DNA from: Billgrantia endophytica
Lineage (GTDB): Bacteria; Pseudomonadota; Gammaproteobacteria; Pseudomonadales; Halomonadaceae
DNA length: 64,000 nt
NCBI RefSeq assembly: GCF_002879615.1
Contig: NZ_PNRF01000044.1
Coordinates: 74,219 to 138,218 of the forward strand
Direction: 5' to 3'
Shown: piece after piece, positions 9,071 through 18,510 of the stretch
Position numbering within the stretch: the first letter of the stretch is position 1
How the letters are laid out: each line of letters starts with the position of its first letter
The notes under the pieces: model-generated
Told to the model about the DNA's origin: nothing
Databases searched by the model: none
The model's input: only the letters and a program-made list of their open reading frames with translations
Translations under genes and position numbers: made by a program

Positions 9071-10246
9071 TCACGTCAAGCGGCGCACCGCCAGCTCCAC
9101 GCCGCGCAGTTCCGCCAGCCCGCGCAACCGGCCGTAGAGCGGATAGCCGGGCGCGGTGTCGCGCCGCCGGTCGTCGAGGATGTGGTGCCCGTGATCGGGG
9201 CGCATCGGCAGGCGCGGGCCGCCCTCCCGCTCCCGGCGCCGCTCCTCCTCCACCAGTGCCTGAACCACCGCCACCATGTCCACGTCCCCCGCCAGGTGGG
9301 GCGCCTCGTGGAAGGTGCGCGGCTCCCCCGCGTCGCGCCGGGTCGAGCGCAGGTGGGCGAAGTGGATGCGCGGGCCGAAGCGCCGCGCCATCTCCACCAG
9401 GTCGTTGTCGGCACACACCCCGTAGGAGCCGGTGCACAGCGTCAGGCCATTGGCCGGGCTGGGCATGGCATCGAGGATCCACTGGGCATCCTCGGACGTG
9501 GAGACCACCCGCGGTAACCCCAGCAGCGGCCGCGGTGGATCGTCGGGATGGATCGCCATGCGGATCCCCAGCGCCTCGGCCACCGGGACGACCGCCTTCA
9601 GGAAATACCCCAGATGCTCGCGCAGGCGTCCGGTGTCGATGTCGGCGTAAGCGGCCAGTGCCTCGCGGAAGCGCTCGAGGGTGTAGTGCTCCTCGGCCCC
9701 CGGCAGGCCGGCGATCAGGGTATCGACCAGCCGGTCGAGCCCGGCCCGGTCCAGGGAATCGAGGTGGGCTCTCGCCGCACGCTTCTCGGCTGCGTCGTAC
9801 TCCGCCTCGGCGCCGGGGCGCTGGAGCAGATAGAGATCGAAGGCGGCGAAAGCCATCTGGTCGAAGCGCAGCGCCAGGGCGCCATCCGGCAGGCGGTACG
9901 CCAGATCGGTGCGGGTCCAGTCGAGCACCGGCATGAAGTTGTAGCAGACGGTGTCGATACCGCAGGCCGCCAGGTGGCGCAGCGTCTGGCAGTAGGTATC
10001 GATCAGGGCGTCGCGCTCGGGCAGTCCCTGCTTGATCGCCTCGTGCACCGGCACGCTCTCCACCACCGACCAGGTGAGGCCCGCTTCCTCGATGAGGCGC
10101 TTGCGCTCGGCGATGGCGTCGATGGGCCACACTTCGCCGTTGGGGATACCGTGCAGCGCAGTGACGATACCGGTAGCCCCCGTCTGACGTATTTCCCCGA
10201 GTTGGATGGAGTCCTTGGGGCCGAACCAGCGCCAGGTGTGTTCCAT
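9071..10246 (-). CDS. uxuA: Mannonate dehydratase UxuA
   Basis: UxuA dehydrates D-mannonate to 2-keto-3-deoxy-D-gluconate, the last hexuronate-specific step. The protein has 391 residues, the normal length. It opens with MEHTWRWFGPKDSIQLGEIRQTGATGIVTALHGIPNGEVW, a characteristic UxuA start in a TIM-barrel fold. Metal-site segments such as MAIHPDDPPRPLLGLPRVVST and CTGSYGVCADNDLVEMARRFGPRIHFAHLRST are intact. GGAG lies 7 nt upstream of the ATG. It follows uxuB by 15 nt and is the last intact gene of the island. It does the same reaction as the unrelated ManD-type enzyme at 15804-17015. Confidence 0.96.
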   Translation of the reverse strand: MEHTWRWFGPKDSIQLGEIRQTGATGIVTALHGIPNGEVWPIDAIAERKRLIEEAGLTWSVVESVPVHEAIKQGLPERDALIDTYCQTLRHLAACGIDTVCYNFMPVLDWTRTDLAYRLPDGALALRFDQMAFAAFDLYLLQRPGAEAEYDAAEKRAARAHLDSLDRAGLDRLVDTLIAGLPGAEEHYTLERFREALAAYADIDTGRLREHLGYFLKAVVPVAEALGIRMAIHPDDPPRPLLGLPRVVSTSEDAQWILDAMPSPANGLTLCTGSYGVCADNDLVEMARRFGPRIHFAHLRSTRRDAGEPRTFHEAPHLAGDVDMVAVVQALVEEERRREREGGPRLPMRPDHGHHILDDRRRDTAPGYPLYGRLRGLAELRGVELAVRRLT

Positions 10247-10261
10247 GAACGTCTCCTCGTC

Positions 10262-11755
10262 TCAGGTTTGCAGACAGACGTCGATCGCTCCGTCGGGCCC
10301 GTACTGCGTCAGGTGTCGATAGGCGGCGAGCACCGCCGCCGTGAACCCGGCGTCGGCCGCCAGGGCCGGTGGCACCACGTCGTCCATGACCAGGAAGGCG
10401 TCGACCAGCGCCTCGGGGTCCCGGCCGTAGCGGTCGTGCAGCCCGGCGAAACGCCCCGTCAGGGGGTCGTCGATCGGGTAGGGAAGGCCCCGCAGATCAT
10501 GGCCGGCGGTATAGCGGATCCAGGCGGCCACGCCCAGGGCCGTGCAGGGTACCGGCCTGCCGATCTCGACACACGCCTGCGCGCCCAGCAGCCAGCGCTG
10601 GGGCAGCTTCTGGCTGCCATCCATGGCGATCTGCTGCAGGCGATGCCGCAGGCTGTCGTTGGCGAAACGCGTGAGCAGCGACTCGGCGTAGGCAACGAGG
10701 TCCATGCCCTCCGGCAGGCTCAGGGTGGGGGCCGCCTCTTCGAGCATGTAGCGACGCAGCAGCGCGCGCAGGTCATCACGCCTCACCGCCTCGAACACCG
10801 TCTCGATGCCGGCCAGGGCCCCCAGGTAGGCCAGCAGCGAGTGGCTGCCGTTGAGCATGCGCAACTTCATGGTTTCGAAGGGCGCCACGTCGGCGACCAT
10901 CTCCACACCCTCGGCCTCCCAGTCGGGGCGTCCCAGGGGAAAGTCATCCTCCACCACCCACTGGGAGAACGCCTCGCAGACCACGGCGCAGGGGTTCTGA
11001 ATGCCCAGGTCGGCGAGGCGGGAGAAGTCGGCGGCGGTCATGGCCGGTACGATGCGATCGACCATGCTGCAGGGAAAGGCCACCTCGGTGGCGATCCACC
11101 TCGCCAGGGCGGCATCACGTCGCCGTGCCAGCTGGATCACCGCGATGCGGGTGCGCTTGCCGTTGTCCGGCATGTTGTCGCAGCTCAGCACCGTGAAGGG
11201 GGCGACGCCCCGCTCACGCCGCCGGGACAGCGCCTCGACCAGCAGGCCCGGCGCGGTGCGCGGGCGGGAAGGGTCGGCGATATCGGCGGCGATCATCGGG
11301 TCGCCCAGCAACAGCTCGCCGCCGGCCGGACTCAGGAAATAGCCCTTCTCGGTAACGGCCAGGGTGACGATGCGCACTTCGGGAGAGGCGAGCCGCGCCA
11401 GCAGTGCGTCGAGATCCCGCCCCCAGTGCCCATCGCCGTCGCGACCGGAGCTCTTGTCTTGCCCCGTGAAGTGCGTCTCCTCGATCACGCCGATCTCGCG
11501 CAGGGTCGCATGCTCGCTGTCGGCGTACTCGACCACCGGGTAGCGGTACCCCGCCTCCCTCAGGTCGTCCACCAGCCCCACGCTCGAGCGCAGGTTGGCG
11601 CTGCTCACGCCCCAGGCCGTGTCGCCGGTGCGCCGACGATGGCGCTCCAGATAGACCGTCTGGTGGGCCCGATGGAAGGCCCCGAGCCCCAGGTGAACGA
11701 TGCCGATCCGGCCTTCACCGGGGGCCGCTGCAACGTAGGTCACGTTCATATCCAT
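10262..11755 (-). CDS. uxuB: Fructuronate reductase (mannitol dehydrogenase family)
   Basis: This 497-residue polyol-specific long-chain dehydrogenase most likely reduces D-fructuronate to D-mannonate with NADH. The N-terminal Rossmann motif is RIGIVHLGLGAFHRAHQTVYLE (about residues 16-37). The family C-terminal domain contains MKLRMLNGSHSLLAYLG, with the conserved Lys-x5-Asn-x2-His catalytic pattern. It lies between the TRAP genes and uxuA, and that context favours fructuronate over mannitol. A second in-frame ATG two codons downstream (11749) is an equally possible start. Confidence 0.9.
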   Translation of the reverse strand: MDMNVTYVAAAPGEGRIGIVHLGLGAFHRAHQTVYLERHRRRTGDTAWGVSSANLRSSVGLVDDLREAGYRYPVVEYADSEHATLREIGVIEETHFTGQDKSSGRDGDGHWGRDLDALLARLASPEVRIVTLAVTEKGYFLSPAGGELLLGDPMIAADIADPSRPRTAPGLLVEALSRRRERGVAPFTVLSCDNMPDNGKRTRIAVIQLARRRDAALARWIATEVAFPCSMVDRIVPAMTAADFSRLADLGIQNPCAVVCEAFSQWVVEDDFPLGRPDWEAEGVEMVADVAPFETMKLRMLNGSHSLLAYLGALAGIETVFEAVRRDDLRALLRRYMLEEAAPTLSLPEGMDLVAYAESLLTRFANDSLRHRLQQIAMDGSQKLPQRWLLGAQACVEIGRPVPCTALGVAAWIRYTAGHDLRGLPYPIDDPLTGRFAGLHDRYGRDPEALVDAFLVMDDVVPPALAADAGFTAAVLAAYRHLTQYGPDGAIDVCLQT

Positions 11756-11790
11756 CCATAATCCTCACATATCGCGCACGGCCAAGGGGT

Positions 11791-13074
11791 CTATTCACCC
11801 ATCAACAGGTTCGGCAGCCACAGGGAGATCGCCGGCACGTAGGAGACCAGCAGCAGCACGGCGAGATTGCAGAGCAGAAACGGCATGAGCGCGCGCGCCA
11901 CGGTCAGCATGGGCAGCTTGCCGATCCCCGACACCACGAACAGGCAGACCCCCACCGGCGGCGTGGTCAGGCCGATCATCAGGTTGAGTACCATCATGAC
12001 GGCGAAGTGCACCGGTTCGATGCCGACCCCGGTGGCCACGCCCAGCAGCGCCGGAAAGAGAATGATCAGTGCGGCGATGGTCTCCATGAAGGCGCCGACG
12101 AACAGCAGGATCAGATTGAGGATCAGGATGACGATGATCGGGTTCTCGCTGATGGCGAGAATCAGGCCGGCGATCATCTGGGGCACCTGCTCGCTGGTGA
12201 GAATCCAGCCGAACAGGTTGGCGAGCCCCACCAGCAGCAACAGCGCCGAGGAGGTGAGCACGGTATCGGAGAGGATGCCCGGCAGCTTGCGCCAGGAGAT
12301 GCCCTTGTAGATGAACATGCCCACCACCAGGGCGTAGAGGCTGGCGACGATGGACGCCTCGGTGGGCGTGAAGAAGCCGCCAATGATGCCGTAGAGGATG
12401 ATCACCGTCATCAGCAGCGCCCAGAAGGCGGTCTTCGCCTCCTTGAGCAACTGCGGGAAGGGAACGCGCGCCTCCTTCGGATAGCCGCGCCGCACGGCAA
12501 GGATGTAGACGGTGACCATCATTGCCACCCCCATCAGCAGGCCGGGGATGGCACCGGCCAGGAACATGCGCCCCACCGAGATGCCGCTGAGCGAGCCGGC
12601 GATGATCATCGGCACGCTGGGCGGAATGATCGGCCCGATGGTCGAGGAGGCCGCCGTCACCGCCGCCGCGAAGGGCTTGTCGTAGCCGGCACGCGCCATG
12701 CCGGGGATCATCACCGAACCGATGCTGGCGGCATCGGCGACCGCCGTGCCCGAGACGCCGCCGAAGATCATCGACCCACCGACATTGGCCAGCCCCAGGC
12801 CACCCCGGATATGCCCCAGCAGCGCGTTGGAGAAGCGGATGATGTGCTCGGTGATGTTGCCGACGTTCATCAGGTTGCCGGCCAGCACGAAGCCCGGGAT
12901 GCACAGCAGCACGAAGGTGTCGATGCCCGCGTACATGCGCTGGGGCACGATGGTCAGCGAGATGCCCTCCATCAGCAGATAGATCAGCGAGGCGATGCCC
13001 AGGGCGAAGGCGATGGGCATGCCGATGAGCAGAAGAGCCAGGAACACGCTGAACAGGATGATGACTTCCATCAC
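11791..13074 (-). CDS. TRAP transporter large permease (DctM type), first system
   Basis: This hydrophobic protein of 427 residues has about 12 membrane segments. It is the transport subunit of a tripartite ATP-independent periplasmic transporter, which couples substrate uptake to the sodium or proton gradient. It shows DctM signatures such as GIPIAFALGIASL, GGVSGTAVADAASIGSVMIPGM and FFTPTEASIVASLYALVVG. Its start overlaps the DctQ stop by 4 nt. Position within a uronate pathway suggests glucuronate or a related sugar acid as substrate; that is inference. Confidence 0.93.
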   Translation of the reverse strand: MMEVIILFSVFLALLLIGMPIAFALGIASLIYLLMEGISLTIVPQRMYAGIDTFVLLCIPGFVLAGNLMNVGNITEHIIRFSNALLGHIRGGLGLANVGGSMIFGGVSGTAVADAASIGSVMIPGMARAGYDKPFAAAVTAASSTIGPIIPPSVPMIIAGSLSGISVGRMFLAGAIPGLLMGVAMMVTVYILAVRRGYPKEARVPFPQLLKEAKTAFWALLMTVIILYGIIGGFFTPTEASIVASLYALVVGMFIYKGISWRKLPGILSDTVLTSSALLLLVGLANLFGWILTSEQVPQMIAGLILAISENPIIVILILNLILLFVGAFMETIAALIILFPALLGVATGVGIEPVHFAVMMVLNLMIGLTTPPVGVCLFVVSGIGKLPMLTVARALMPFLLCNLAVLLLVSYVPAISLWLPNLLMGE

Positions 13075-13655
13075 GGCGTCTCCTGCTCGTTGCGGTCGAG
13101 CGGACGGAACATGGCGATGCCCCCTTCCAGAAAGCCGATGACGCCGTAGAACAGCAGCAGCCCGAACGTCACCACGGTGGAAAAGAAGATGTAGAGCATG
13201 GGGATCCGCAGTGTCGGCGAAGTCTGCCAGGCGCCGTTCTGGGCGTACTGCCAGGCATGGGGCAGAACGACCCAGGCGAAGCCGGCGATCAGCAGGCAGA
13301 TCAGGGCCTGATAGGCGGCCCGTGCCCGGATACCCAGGCAGTGGTGGAAGAGTTCGACGTTGACGTTGCGGTTCTTGCGCAGCACCACCCCCGCCGCCAG
13401 CGCCACCATGTAGAGGAACAGATAGCGCGACAGCTCCTCGGTCCAGGCCGGGGAAAACGGCAGGAACAGCCTCGAAACGACCTGCAGCAGCACCGTGCCG
13501 GCGATCGCCACCAGGGCGACAACGGCCATGCCGGTGAACAGGGTATCGATCCAGCCGATCAGGCGCCCCACCATCCCCTGGAATCCGGGCACCGCCGCGA
13601 GGGTGTCCAGGCTATCGATGGCTTCCTGCTCGATCGCCTTGTAGTCCGGGCCCAT
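13071..13655 (-). CDS. TRAP transporter small permease (DctQ type), first system
   Basis: This protein of 194 residues with four predicted membrane segments pairs with the DctM protein and docks the substrate-binding protein. Typical features are WIDTLFTGMAVVALVAIAG, WTEELSRYLFLYMVALAAGVVLRKNRNVNVELF and a final hydrophobic segment. I chose the ATG at 13655 (MGPDYKAIEQ) because GAGGAG lies 7 nt upstream; the frame extends upstream but overlaps the hairpin after the DctP gene. It overlaps the downstream permease by 4 nt. Confidence 0.88.
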   Translation of the reverse strand: MGPDYKAIEQEAIDSLDTLAAVPGFQGMVGRLIGWIDTLFTGMAVVALVAIAGTVLLQVVSRLFLPFSPAWTEELSRYLFLYMVALAAGVVLRKNRNVNVELFHHCLGIRARAAYQALICLLIAGFAWVVLPHAWQYAQNGAWQTSPTLRIPMLYIFFSTVVTFGLLLFYGVIGFLEGGIAMFRPLDRNEQETP

Positions 13656-13682
13656 AAGCCTCTCCTCATGGTTATCCCCCAT

Positions 13683-13712
13683 GGGGGCAAGCATGGGCTC
13701 ATGCTCGCCCCC
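13683..13712 (-). promoter_or_regulatory. Hairpin between DctP and DctQ genes
   Basis: Arms at 13683-13695 and 13700-13712 pair (GGGGGC then AGCATG against CATGCT then GCCCCC) with one A/C mismatch and a 4-nt loop. No T-run follows. Such hairpins after binding-protein genes usually stabilise that part of the mRNA or lower read-through, so the binding protein is made in excess over the permease. Confidence 0.45.
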
Positions 13713-13722
13713 GGGGGGTGCC

Positions 13723-14691
13723 TTACAGGTTCTGGATGGCCTCGAACAGGGCCCGTTGCTCCTCATTCAGAACACTCTCCACCGCCGGAAGAGCCTTCTC
13801 GGCGAAGGCAGCGGTATCCACCTCGATGAACTCCATGCCACGTTCGCGCAGCAGCTGCTCGAGGCGCACCTGATCCTCCTCGAACAGTCCGGCCTGATAC
13901 GCCTGCATGACCTCGGCGGCATCGAAGACCACCTGTTGCAGTTCTTCCGGCATCCGCTCGAGCTGGTTCCTGCCGATCACCACATAGATCCAGCTACGCA
14001 CGTGGCCGGTGAGATTCAGGTAGTCCTGCACCTCGTAGAAGCTGGCGCTCTCGATCAGGCTCAATGGATTCTCCTGGGCCTGAATGGTGTTCTGCTGCAG
14101 CGACGTGAACACCTCGCTGAACGCCATGGGCGTGGGACGAGCGCCCAGCGCCTGCCAGGTATCCACGAACAGCGGCACGTTGGGCACCCTCAGCCGGATA
14201 CCGTCGAGATCATCCGGATGCCGAATGGGCCGGTTGGAGGTCAGCTCACGCGAACCACGCTCGAACCAGGCCAATGGCACCAGGTCGGCGCGCTCGGTGA
14301 TCTGCGCCTCGATCTCGGCACCAACCTCACTTTCCACCACCCGGTGCAGGTGCTCGGCATCACGGAAGGCATAGGGCGCCGCCATCATGGCGGCCTTGGG
14401 CGCCCAGTTCTGCAGGCTTTCGCCGGTGATGGTCATGTCGGCGGTGCCCAACTGGATGCTGTTGATCACGTCCATTTCGCTGCCGAGCTGCTCGTTGGGA
14501 TAGATCCGCACCTCGATTCGCCCCTCGGAACGGGTCTCGACCTCCTCCTTGAACCTCTCGGCCGCCAGATGCCAGATATCCCGTTCATTGGCCAGATGAC
14601 CGAAACGCAGCGTGAAGTCCGCAGCCAGTGTTACCTGGCTCACGGCCAGGGCCACGCCCAGAACGGTGCCGGTGAAGAGTGATTTCATCAT
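13723..14691 (-). CDS. TRAP substrate-binding protein (DctP type), first system
   Basis: This is a periplasmic binding protein of 322 residues that captures the substrate for the adjacent permease. A Sec signal peptide, MMKSLFTGTVLGVALAVSQVTLAA, precedes the mature FTLRFGHLANERDIWHLAAERF. The DctP core includes GRIEVRIYPNEQLGSEMDVINSIQLGTADM and the substrate carboxylate-binding region VRVPNVP..ALGARPTPMAFSEVFTSLQQNTIQAQENP. GGAG lies about 10 nt upstream of the chosen ATG. Organic acid specificity follows from the conserved Arg; the exact substrate is not readable. Confidence 0.9.
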   Translation of the reverse strand: MMKSLFTGTVLGVALAVSQVTLAADFTLRFGHLANERDIWHLAAERFKEEVETRSEGRIEVRIYPNEQLGSEMDVINSIQLGTADMTITGESLQNWAPKAAMMAAPYAFRDAEHLHRVVESEVGAEIEAQITERADLVPLAWFERGSRELTSNRPIRHPDDLDGIRLRVPNVPLFVDTWQALGARPTPMAFSEVFTSLQQNTIQAQENPLSLIESASFYEVQDYLNLTGHVRSWIYVVIGRNQLERMPEELQQVVFDAAEVMQAYQAGLFEEDQVRLEQLLRERGMEFIEVDTAAFAEKALPAVESVLNEEQRALFEAIQNL

Positions 14692-14766
14692 GGTGTCGAC
14701 TCCTGCATGTGAGCATGCGAGTTGTTGTTGATCTTCGTGTGGCGTGCTGAGAATCAGCACCGGCCG

Positions 14767-15789
14767 TCAGGCACCGATCTGGATCAGTACCTTGCGGGCC
14801 TTTTCAGGATGGTGCTCGAGCATGTGGATAGCGCCCGGCATCTCGGCGAACGACAGGCGATGGCTGACCAGCGTCAGGGGGTCGAGACGCCCCTCGGCCA
14901 TCAGCGCCAGCACCTCCGGAAACTTGCGGTTGTTGAGGCGCGACCCCACCAGGGTCAGCTCCTTCTTGATCACCTCGAGCTGCACCAGGTCGCTCGGCGT
15001 GGGAGCGAAGCCCAGCAGGCCGATGCGTCCGGCCGGCGAGGCCAGGCGCAGCATCGACGGCAACAGCGCCGGCACGCAGGCGGCATCGGCAATCAGCGGC
15101 AGGCCCTCTCCGCCGGTCAGGCGCATCACCTCGGCCTCGACGTCATCGCGGCTGCCGTGGACGGTATGCCACGCGCCAAGCTCACGAGCCGTGACCAAGC
15201 GCTCGTCGATCACGTCGGTGACGATCACCTCGTCGATGCCCTTGGCCCGGGCCATCTGCAGGATGGTCAGGCCGATCACCCCGGCACCGAACACCAGCAG
15301 ACGATCCCCCGGGTGTGGCTGCATCCGGTCGAGGACATTGGCGGCGATGGTGTAAGGCTCCACCAGGGCGGCGGCATCCAGCCCCAGCCCCTCGGGCAAC
15401 GGGTGCAGGTTGGCGGCCGGCACGGCGACGAGTTCCTCGAAACCACCGTCGCGATGCACGCCGATCACCTCCAGGGCGGTGCACACGTTGGGGCGCCCGA
15501 TGCGGCAGGGGTAGCAGCCGCCGCAGCTGATCACCGGATCGATGCAGACCCGGTCGCCCACGGCCACCTCCGCCACACCCTCGCCCACCGCCTCGACGAT
15601 GCCGGCGAACTCGTGCCCGGTGATGCGCGGGAAGCGCACGAAGGCATTGTCGCCATGGATGATGTGCATGTCCGAGCCGCAGATGCCGGCATAGGCGACG
15701 CGTACCAGTGCCTCGCCGGCGGCCACTCCCGGCACCTCGACCTCGGCGAGCCGATAGTCCAGGGGGGCCTTGACCTGAAACGCTTTCAT
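14767..15789 (-). CDS. Zinc-dependent sugar-acid/alcohol dehydrogenase, RspB-like
   Basis: This medium-chain dehydrogenase has 340 residues. The catalytic zinc site is in GICGSDMHIIHGDNAFVRFPRITGHEFAG (Cys near residue 38, HE near 60). Structural zinc cysteines are in CGGCYPCRIGRPNVC, and the NAD-binding motif is VFGAGVIGLTI. It directly follows the ManD/RspA-type gene, like the rspA-rspB pair of enterobacteria. A role in oxidising a sugar acid such as L-gulonate, L-galactonate or D-mannonate is plausible, but the substrate cannot be read from the sequence. GAGGAGG precedes the start. Confidence 0.85.
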   Translation of the reverse strand: MKAFQVKAPLDYRLAEVEVPGVAAGEALVRVAYAGICGSDMHIIHGDNAFVRFPRITGHEFAGIVEAVGEGVAEVAVGDRVCIDPVISCGGCYPCRIGRPNVCTALEVIGVHRDGGFEELVAVPAANLHPLPEGLGLDAAALVEPYTIAANVLDRMQPHPGDRLLVFGAGVIGLTILQMARAKGIDEVIVTDVIDERLVTARELGAWHTVHGSRDDVEAEVMRLTGGEGLPLIADAACVPALLPSMLRLASPAGRIGLLGFAPTPSDLVQLEVIKKELTLVGSRLNNRKFPEVLALMAEGRLDPLTLVSHRLSFAEMPGAIHMLEHHPEKARKVLIQIGA

Positions 15790-15803
15790 GGGCGGTTACC
15801 TCC

Positions 15804-17015
15804 TCACCAGTGCCACAGGGTGCCGTCTTCCAGCCGATTGACCGGCAGGCTGGCACGCGTGTAGGGGTACTGCTTCGCCAATGCCTCATCGATGTCCACG
15901 CCATGTCCCGGCATCTCACCGACGATGAAATGACCATCCTCGAAGCGGTAGTCGTGGGGGAACACCTCATCGGTGATCGCCTCGTGGGGCATATGCTCCT
16001 GGATGCCGAAGTTGGGCACCCAGGTATCGAAGTGGATCGCCGCACCCAGGCATACCGGCGAGAGATCCGTCGGGCCGTGGAAGCCGGTACGCACGTGGTA
16101 GAGCGCGGCCAGGTCGGCGATGCGGCGCAGATGGGTGATGCCGCCACCGTGGGTCAGCGGGGTGCGGACGTAGTCGATCCACTGGTTCTGGAGCAGTTCG
16201 CGGTAGTCATGGATCGAGTTGAACACCTCGCCCACCGCCAGCGGTGTGGTGGTGTGCTGACGAATCAAGCGGAAGCTCTCCTGGTTCTCGGCCGGCACGC
16301 AATCTTCCAGCCAGAACAGGTGATAGGGCTCGACCTCCTTGCCCAGCCGCGCCGCCTCGATAGGGGTCAGCCGGTGGTGCACGTCGTGCAACACGTGGAG
16401 CTCGTCGCCGAAGCGTTCGCGCACCGCGGCGAACAGCTTGGGAACGTGATTGAGATATTTTTCGCTACTCCACACATGTTCGGCGGGAATCTCCGAGTCC
16501 GCCGGCTCGTAGCGCTCGCCCTCACGCTTGGCAACGCCGTAGATGGTGGCAATGCCGGGTACGCCGGCCTGTACCCGTACCGCACGGTAGCCGAGCCTGA
16601 CGTGTTTCTCGACTTCCTCAAGGCAACTCTCGATATCGCGGCCGGTACAGTGGGCGTAAGTCATCACTCGCTCACGACTCTTGCCCCCGAGCAGCTGGTA
16701 GAGCGGCATATTGGCCGTCTTGGCCTTGATGTCCCATAGCGCCATGTCCACCGCCGATACGGCAGACATGGTCACCGGCCCACGTCGCCAGTAGGCACCC
16801 CGGTAGAGATAGTGCCAGATGTCTTCGATACGGCTGGCATCCCGCCCGATCAGGGCGGGAACCACATGCTCCTCGAGATAGGCAACCACCGACAGCTCAC
16901 GCCCATTCAGGGTGGCATCGCCGATACCATGGGTGCCCGATTCGGTCACGATCTTCAAGGTGACGAAGTTGCGTCCCGGCGAGGTAACGATCACATAGGC
17001 ATCACTGATTTTCAT
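15804..17015 (-). CDS. manD: D-mannonate dehydratase of enolase superfamily (ManD/RspA type)
   Basis: This enolase-superfamily protein of 403 residues begins MKISDAYVIVTSPGRNFVTLKIVTESG and ends in a ManD-like tail. The metal ligands and catalytic residues of the high-activity ManD group appear present: HDVHHR (Asp and His, about residue 212), the Glu of LFWLEDC, the Glu of LAVGEVFN, and a Tyr/Arg pair upstream (TYAHCTGRD). It would dehydrate D-mannonate to 2-keto-3-deoxygluconate like UxuA, though related proteins prefer D-gluconate. The frame extends 51 codons upstream but only the ATG at 17015 has GGAG and family similarity. It sits between uxaC and the RspB-like gene. Confidence 0.88.
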   Translation of the reverse strand: MKISDAYVIVTSPGRNFVTLKIVTESGTHGIGDATLNGRELSVVAYLEEHVVPALIGRDASRIEDIWHYLYRGAYWRRGPVTMSAVSAVDMALWDIKAKTANMPLYQLLGGKSRERVMTYAHCTGRDIESCLEEVEKHVRLGYRAVRVQAGVPGIATIYGVAKREGERYEPADSEIPAEHVWSSEKYLNHVPKLFAAVRERFGDELHVLHDVHHRLTPIEAARLGKEVEPYHLFWLEDCVPAENQESFRLIRQHTTTPLAVGEVFNSIHDYRELLQNQWIDYVRTPLTHGGGITHLRRIADLAALYHVRTGFHGPTDLSPVCLGAAIHFDTWVPNFGIQEHMPHEAITDEVFPHDYRFEDGHFIVGEMPGHGVDIDEALAKQYPYTRASLPVNRLEDGTLWHW

Positions 17016-17047
17016 GGCTGCTCCGTCGAAGTAATGAAAGGTACCGC

Positions 17048-18469
17048 TCAACGCTCGAAGAGATAGCGCTGCACGTTGTCGTAGCAGACCGCACGCACCA
17101 GGTGGCCGATACGATCGGTATCGTTGGGTAGCTCGCCACGCTGCATTTGCGCGCCGAGCATCTGGCAAAAAATGCGGCGGAAGTAATCGTGACGCGAGAA
17201 CGACAACAGACTGCGCGAATCGGTGAGCATCCCCACGAAGCTGCGCAGCAGGCCGAACTGCATTTGGGTGGTGAGCTGGCGCTCGATGCCGTCACGCTGG
17301 TCGTTGAACCACCAGGCCGCCCCGAACTGAACCTTGCCGGGAATGCCATCGCCCTGGAAGGAGCCCGCCAGGCTGGCAAGCATCTCGTTGTCGCGCGGAT
17401 TGAGGTTGTAGACCACCGTACGTGGCAATGCCCTGTCGCGGTCGAGTGTGTCGAGAATCGCCGCCAGTGGTTCGGCGTAGGTCACATCGCCGATGGCATC
17501 GAAGCCGCTGTTGGGGCCGATCTCGGCCAGGCCGCGCTGGCTCAGGCTACGCAACGCCCCCAGGTGCAACTGCATCACCCAGCCGCGACGGGCGTACTCG
17601 CGCCCCAGCCATAGCAGCACCGCAGTGGTAAAGCCGCCGGATGCCTCAGCGGTCAGCGCTGCACCCTGACGCCGGCGGTCGATCAGTCGGTCGAGCTCAG
17701 CCACCGTGGGCGGCACCACGAACACCGGCTTCTCCAGGCTGTGGTCCGACAGGCAGCAGCCGTGTGCGGCGAAATGGTCGAGTCGCTGGCCGAGCGCCGC
17801 GAGCAGGTCGTCGAAGCGCCGGATCGGTACGCCGCTGGCCGCCTCCAGCTCCCCAAGGTAATCGACGAAACCGGGCTGCTCGATCTTGAGCACGGCATCG
17901 GCTCGAAATGTCGGCAGCATGGTTGGCCCCTTGCCGCTCACGGCGTGACGGCGATGCTCGTCAAGCGGATCGACCGGGTCATCGGTGGTGCATACCGTGC
18001 GGACATTGAAGCTGTCGAGGATGCCCTGGGCGCGCAACTCCGGGGTCGACAGACGCGCGCGGGAGGCGGTCCATATCTCCTCGGCGGTCTCAGGCGAGAG
18101 CAGCGTATTCTCGATACCCAACGGATGGCGCAACTCCAGGTGCGTCCAGTGGTAGAGCGGATTGCCGAGACAATCCGGCACCGTTTCCGCCCAGGCCTGA
18201 AAGCGCTCGCGGTCATCACGGTCACCGGTGATGCGGCGTTCATCGATGCCGGCACAGCGCATCGCACGCCACTTGTAATGATCGCCCTTGAGCCACAACT
18301 CGGTGAGGTTGTCGAACTGTACGTTGCCGGCGATCTCGACCGGGCTCAAGTGCGAGTGGTAGTCGCAGACCGGCATGCAGGCGGCATGCTCGTGATAAAG
18401 ACGTCGGGCCGCCTCATTCTCGAGCAGAAAATCCGGCCCCATGAAGTCGATTCTGTCATTGAAGGTCAT
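17048..18469 (-). CDS. uxaC: Glucuronate isomerase UxaC
   Basis: UxaC interconverts D-glucuronate and D-fructuronate (also galacturonate and tagaturonate) and is the entry enzyme of the pathway. The protein has 473 residues, normal for the family. It shows the amidohydrolase-like metal site CDYHSHLSP near residue 35, the segment TTDDPVDPLDEHRRH near 160, and the C-terminal TDSRSLLSFSRHDYFRRIFC. GGAG lies 7 nt upstream of the ATG. It is followed by the ManD gene 32 bp downstream and preceded by the second TRAP permease. Confidence 0.96.
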   Translation of the reverse strand: MTFNDRIDFMGPDFLLENEAARRLYHEHAACMPVCDYHSHLSPVEIAGNVQFDNLTELWLKGDHYKWRAMRCAGIDERRITGDRDDRERFQAWAETVPDCLGNPLYHWTHLELRHPLGIENTLLSPETAEEIWTASRARLSTPELRAQGILDSFNVRTVCTTDDPVDPLDEHRRHAVSGKGPTMLPTFRADAVLKIEQPGFVDYLGELEAASGVPIRRFDDLLAALGQRLDHFAAHGCCLSDHSLEKPVFVVPPTVAELDRLIDRRRQGAALTAEASGGFTTAVLLWLGREYARRGWVMQLHLGALRSLSQRGLAEIGPNSGFDAIGDVTYAEPLAAILDTLDRDRALPRTVVYNLNPRDNEMLASLAGSFQGDGIPGKVQFGAAWWFNDQRDGIERQLTTQMQFGLLRSFVGMLTDSRSLLSFSRHDYFRRIFCQMLGAQMQRGELPNDTDRIGHLVRAVCYDNVQRYLFER

Positions 18470-18510
18470 GGCACACTCCGCCGTTATCGGGACTTGCCCT
18501 GGAACCAGTG

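Noticed and set aside
8052..10130. A 692-codon frame on the minus strand spanning argE, the gap and uxuA
   Set aside because: It is rich in Arg/Gly/Ala, reads uxuA in a wrong frame and argE antisense. Only the short segment near 8840-9003, in another frame, shows similarity to a family.
9548..11761. A 737-codon plus-strand frame over uxuA and uxuB
   Set aside because: It is antisense to two well-recognised enzymes.
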